Made by a program: the position numbers and the translations under genes. Below are positions 63,616 through 64,000 of a DNA stretch of 64,000 nucleotides, one piece after another (the stretch's first letter is position 1; every line of letters starts with the position of its first letter). Source of the DNA: Tenacibaculum discolor (GTDB lineage Bacteria; Bacteroidota; Bacteroidia; Flavobacteriales; Flavobacteriaceae); contig NZ_RCCS01000005.1 of NCBI RefSeq assembly GCF_003664185.1, positions 62,001 through 126,000 of the forward strand. The letters run 5' to 3'. The notes beneath the pieces were generated by a model. It saw only the letters and a list, made by a program, of their open reading frames with translations, made no database searches and was not told the DNA's origin.

Positions 63616-64000
63616 TTATACTTCCTGAGTTTTAAATGCTGCTATCGGGTTTTTTAACTTTCCTGCAAATTGGAGTAGGGCAATAGGGTCATCTAAATCA
63701 ATCATTTGTTTGTGATTATTTAATTGCAGTCTGTTTAAACACGAAAGCTTAAAGTCTTCAGCAAACAAATCATACTGTTTGAACTTATTTGATAATTCTG
63801 GAAACTGTTCTTGATATTCCTGAATATTTTCTGCTACCAACTCCCAAAAACGGTGCTCGCTGTAATTAGCATGTTCCTCTAAAATTGGTGCTAAAAAGCG
63901 GAAGAAACCATCAAACATATCTGTAAAAATTGATAATAGTTTTACGTCTTCTGGAACTGGAGCATACATTCTCTTCAAGTCTTCAGGAAGTTCAACTTCA
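63616..64000 (-). CDS. Second NIS siderophore synthetase, IucA/IucC family (C-terminal part only)
   Basis: The open frame runs from its stop at 63616 to the right edge; 128 codons of the C-terminal domain are in the window. Residues such as ELPEDLKRMYAP, KLLSIFTDMFDGFFRF, LSCLNRLQLNNHKQMI and NPIAAFKTQE mirror the end of the complete NIS synthetase at 61195 (NPLAKFKKEE), so the two are paralogues. The gene upstream of this point must be outside the window; the frame has no in-window start. A pair of NIS enzymes flanking an acyltransferase is the layout of citrate-hydroxamate systems (aerobactin, rhizobactin) and of some dihydroxamate systems. Confidence 0.9.
   Translation of the reverse strand, partial: EVELPEDLKRMYAPVPEDVKLLSIFTDMFDGFFRFLAPILEEHANYSEHRFWELVAENIQEYQEQFPELSNKFKQYDLFAEDFKLSCLNRLQLNNHKQMIDLDDPIALLQFAGKLKNPIAAFKTQEV

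Noticed and set aside
1-64000. Mobile elements, prophage or CRISPR
   Set aside because: I saw no transposase, integrase, phage structural gene, terminal inverted repeats or regularly spaced direct repeats.

Overview
This window comes from a low-GC member of the Bacteroidota, most likely a marine gliding flavobacterium of the Flavobacteriaceae; a Tenacibaculum-like genome is my best guess. The signs are a truncated sprA (type IX secretion translocon) in the maeB-ruvA-sprA order, a secreted metalloprotease with a type A C-terminal sorting domain, several TonB-dependent receptors with CarboxypepD_reg-like N-terminal domains, DUF5686 and AsmA envelope proteins, absence of clear Shine-Dalgarno sites, and promoters that fit the Bacteroidota TTG-N17..23-TAnnTTTG pattern. 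No insertion sequence, prophage, CRISPR array, rRNA or origin was seen. One tRNA (Ala, GGC) is present.

Layout. 1-9.2 kb (minus): maeB, ruvA, sprA. 9.3-10.9 kb: a tandem pair of stand-alone Aer-type PAS proteins. 10.9-17.4 kb: queG, an AsmA-family protein, a DUF5686 outer-membrane protein and moaD. 17.4-21.5 kb: recO, a heme/haemoglobin-type TonB receptor and a DUF3817 protein in one minus-strand run, then a CYTH protein. 21.5-24.7 kb: a large T9SS-secreted M43 protease. 24.8-34.4 kb: housekeeping genes (hemolysin III-like protein, acyltransferase, trpS, aldo/keto reductase, pgk, moaE, tRNA-Ala, GNAT) with three small orphan genes, one of which encodes a double-glycine leader peptide. 34.4-40.4 kb: an AddB-like nuclease, a nitrilase-family amidase, an acyl-ACP desaturase and a second acyltransferase. 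40.4-50.8 kb: a TonB receptor, pgi, an M23 peptidase, a DUF3108 protein, and the aromatic amino acid catabolism genes kynA, hppD and hmgA.

51-64 kb is the most interesting part and holds two convergent iron-acquisition units. The plus-strand unit encodes a TonB-dependent siderophore receptor, a DUF4198 periplasmic protein, DUF3325-like and DUF3649-like small membrane proteins, a PepSY membrane protein with an extra C-terminal membrane domain, and an AraC-type regulator. A candidate iron-box palindrome and a good flavobacterial promoter precede it. The minus-strand unit, which runs off the right edge, encodes two NIS siderophore synthetases on either side of a hydroxamate-type GNAT acyltransferase, followed without gaps by a membrane acyltransferase-like protein, an HSL-type esterase and a sterol-desaturase/fatty-acid-hydroxylase-family enzyme. 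I infer production, possible lipid tailoring, uptake and release of a hydroxamate siderophore. The enzymes for the diamine precursor would lie beyond the window.
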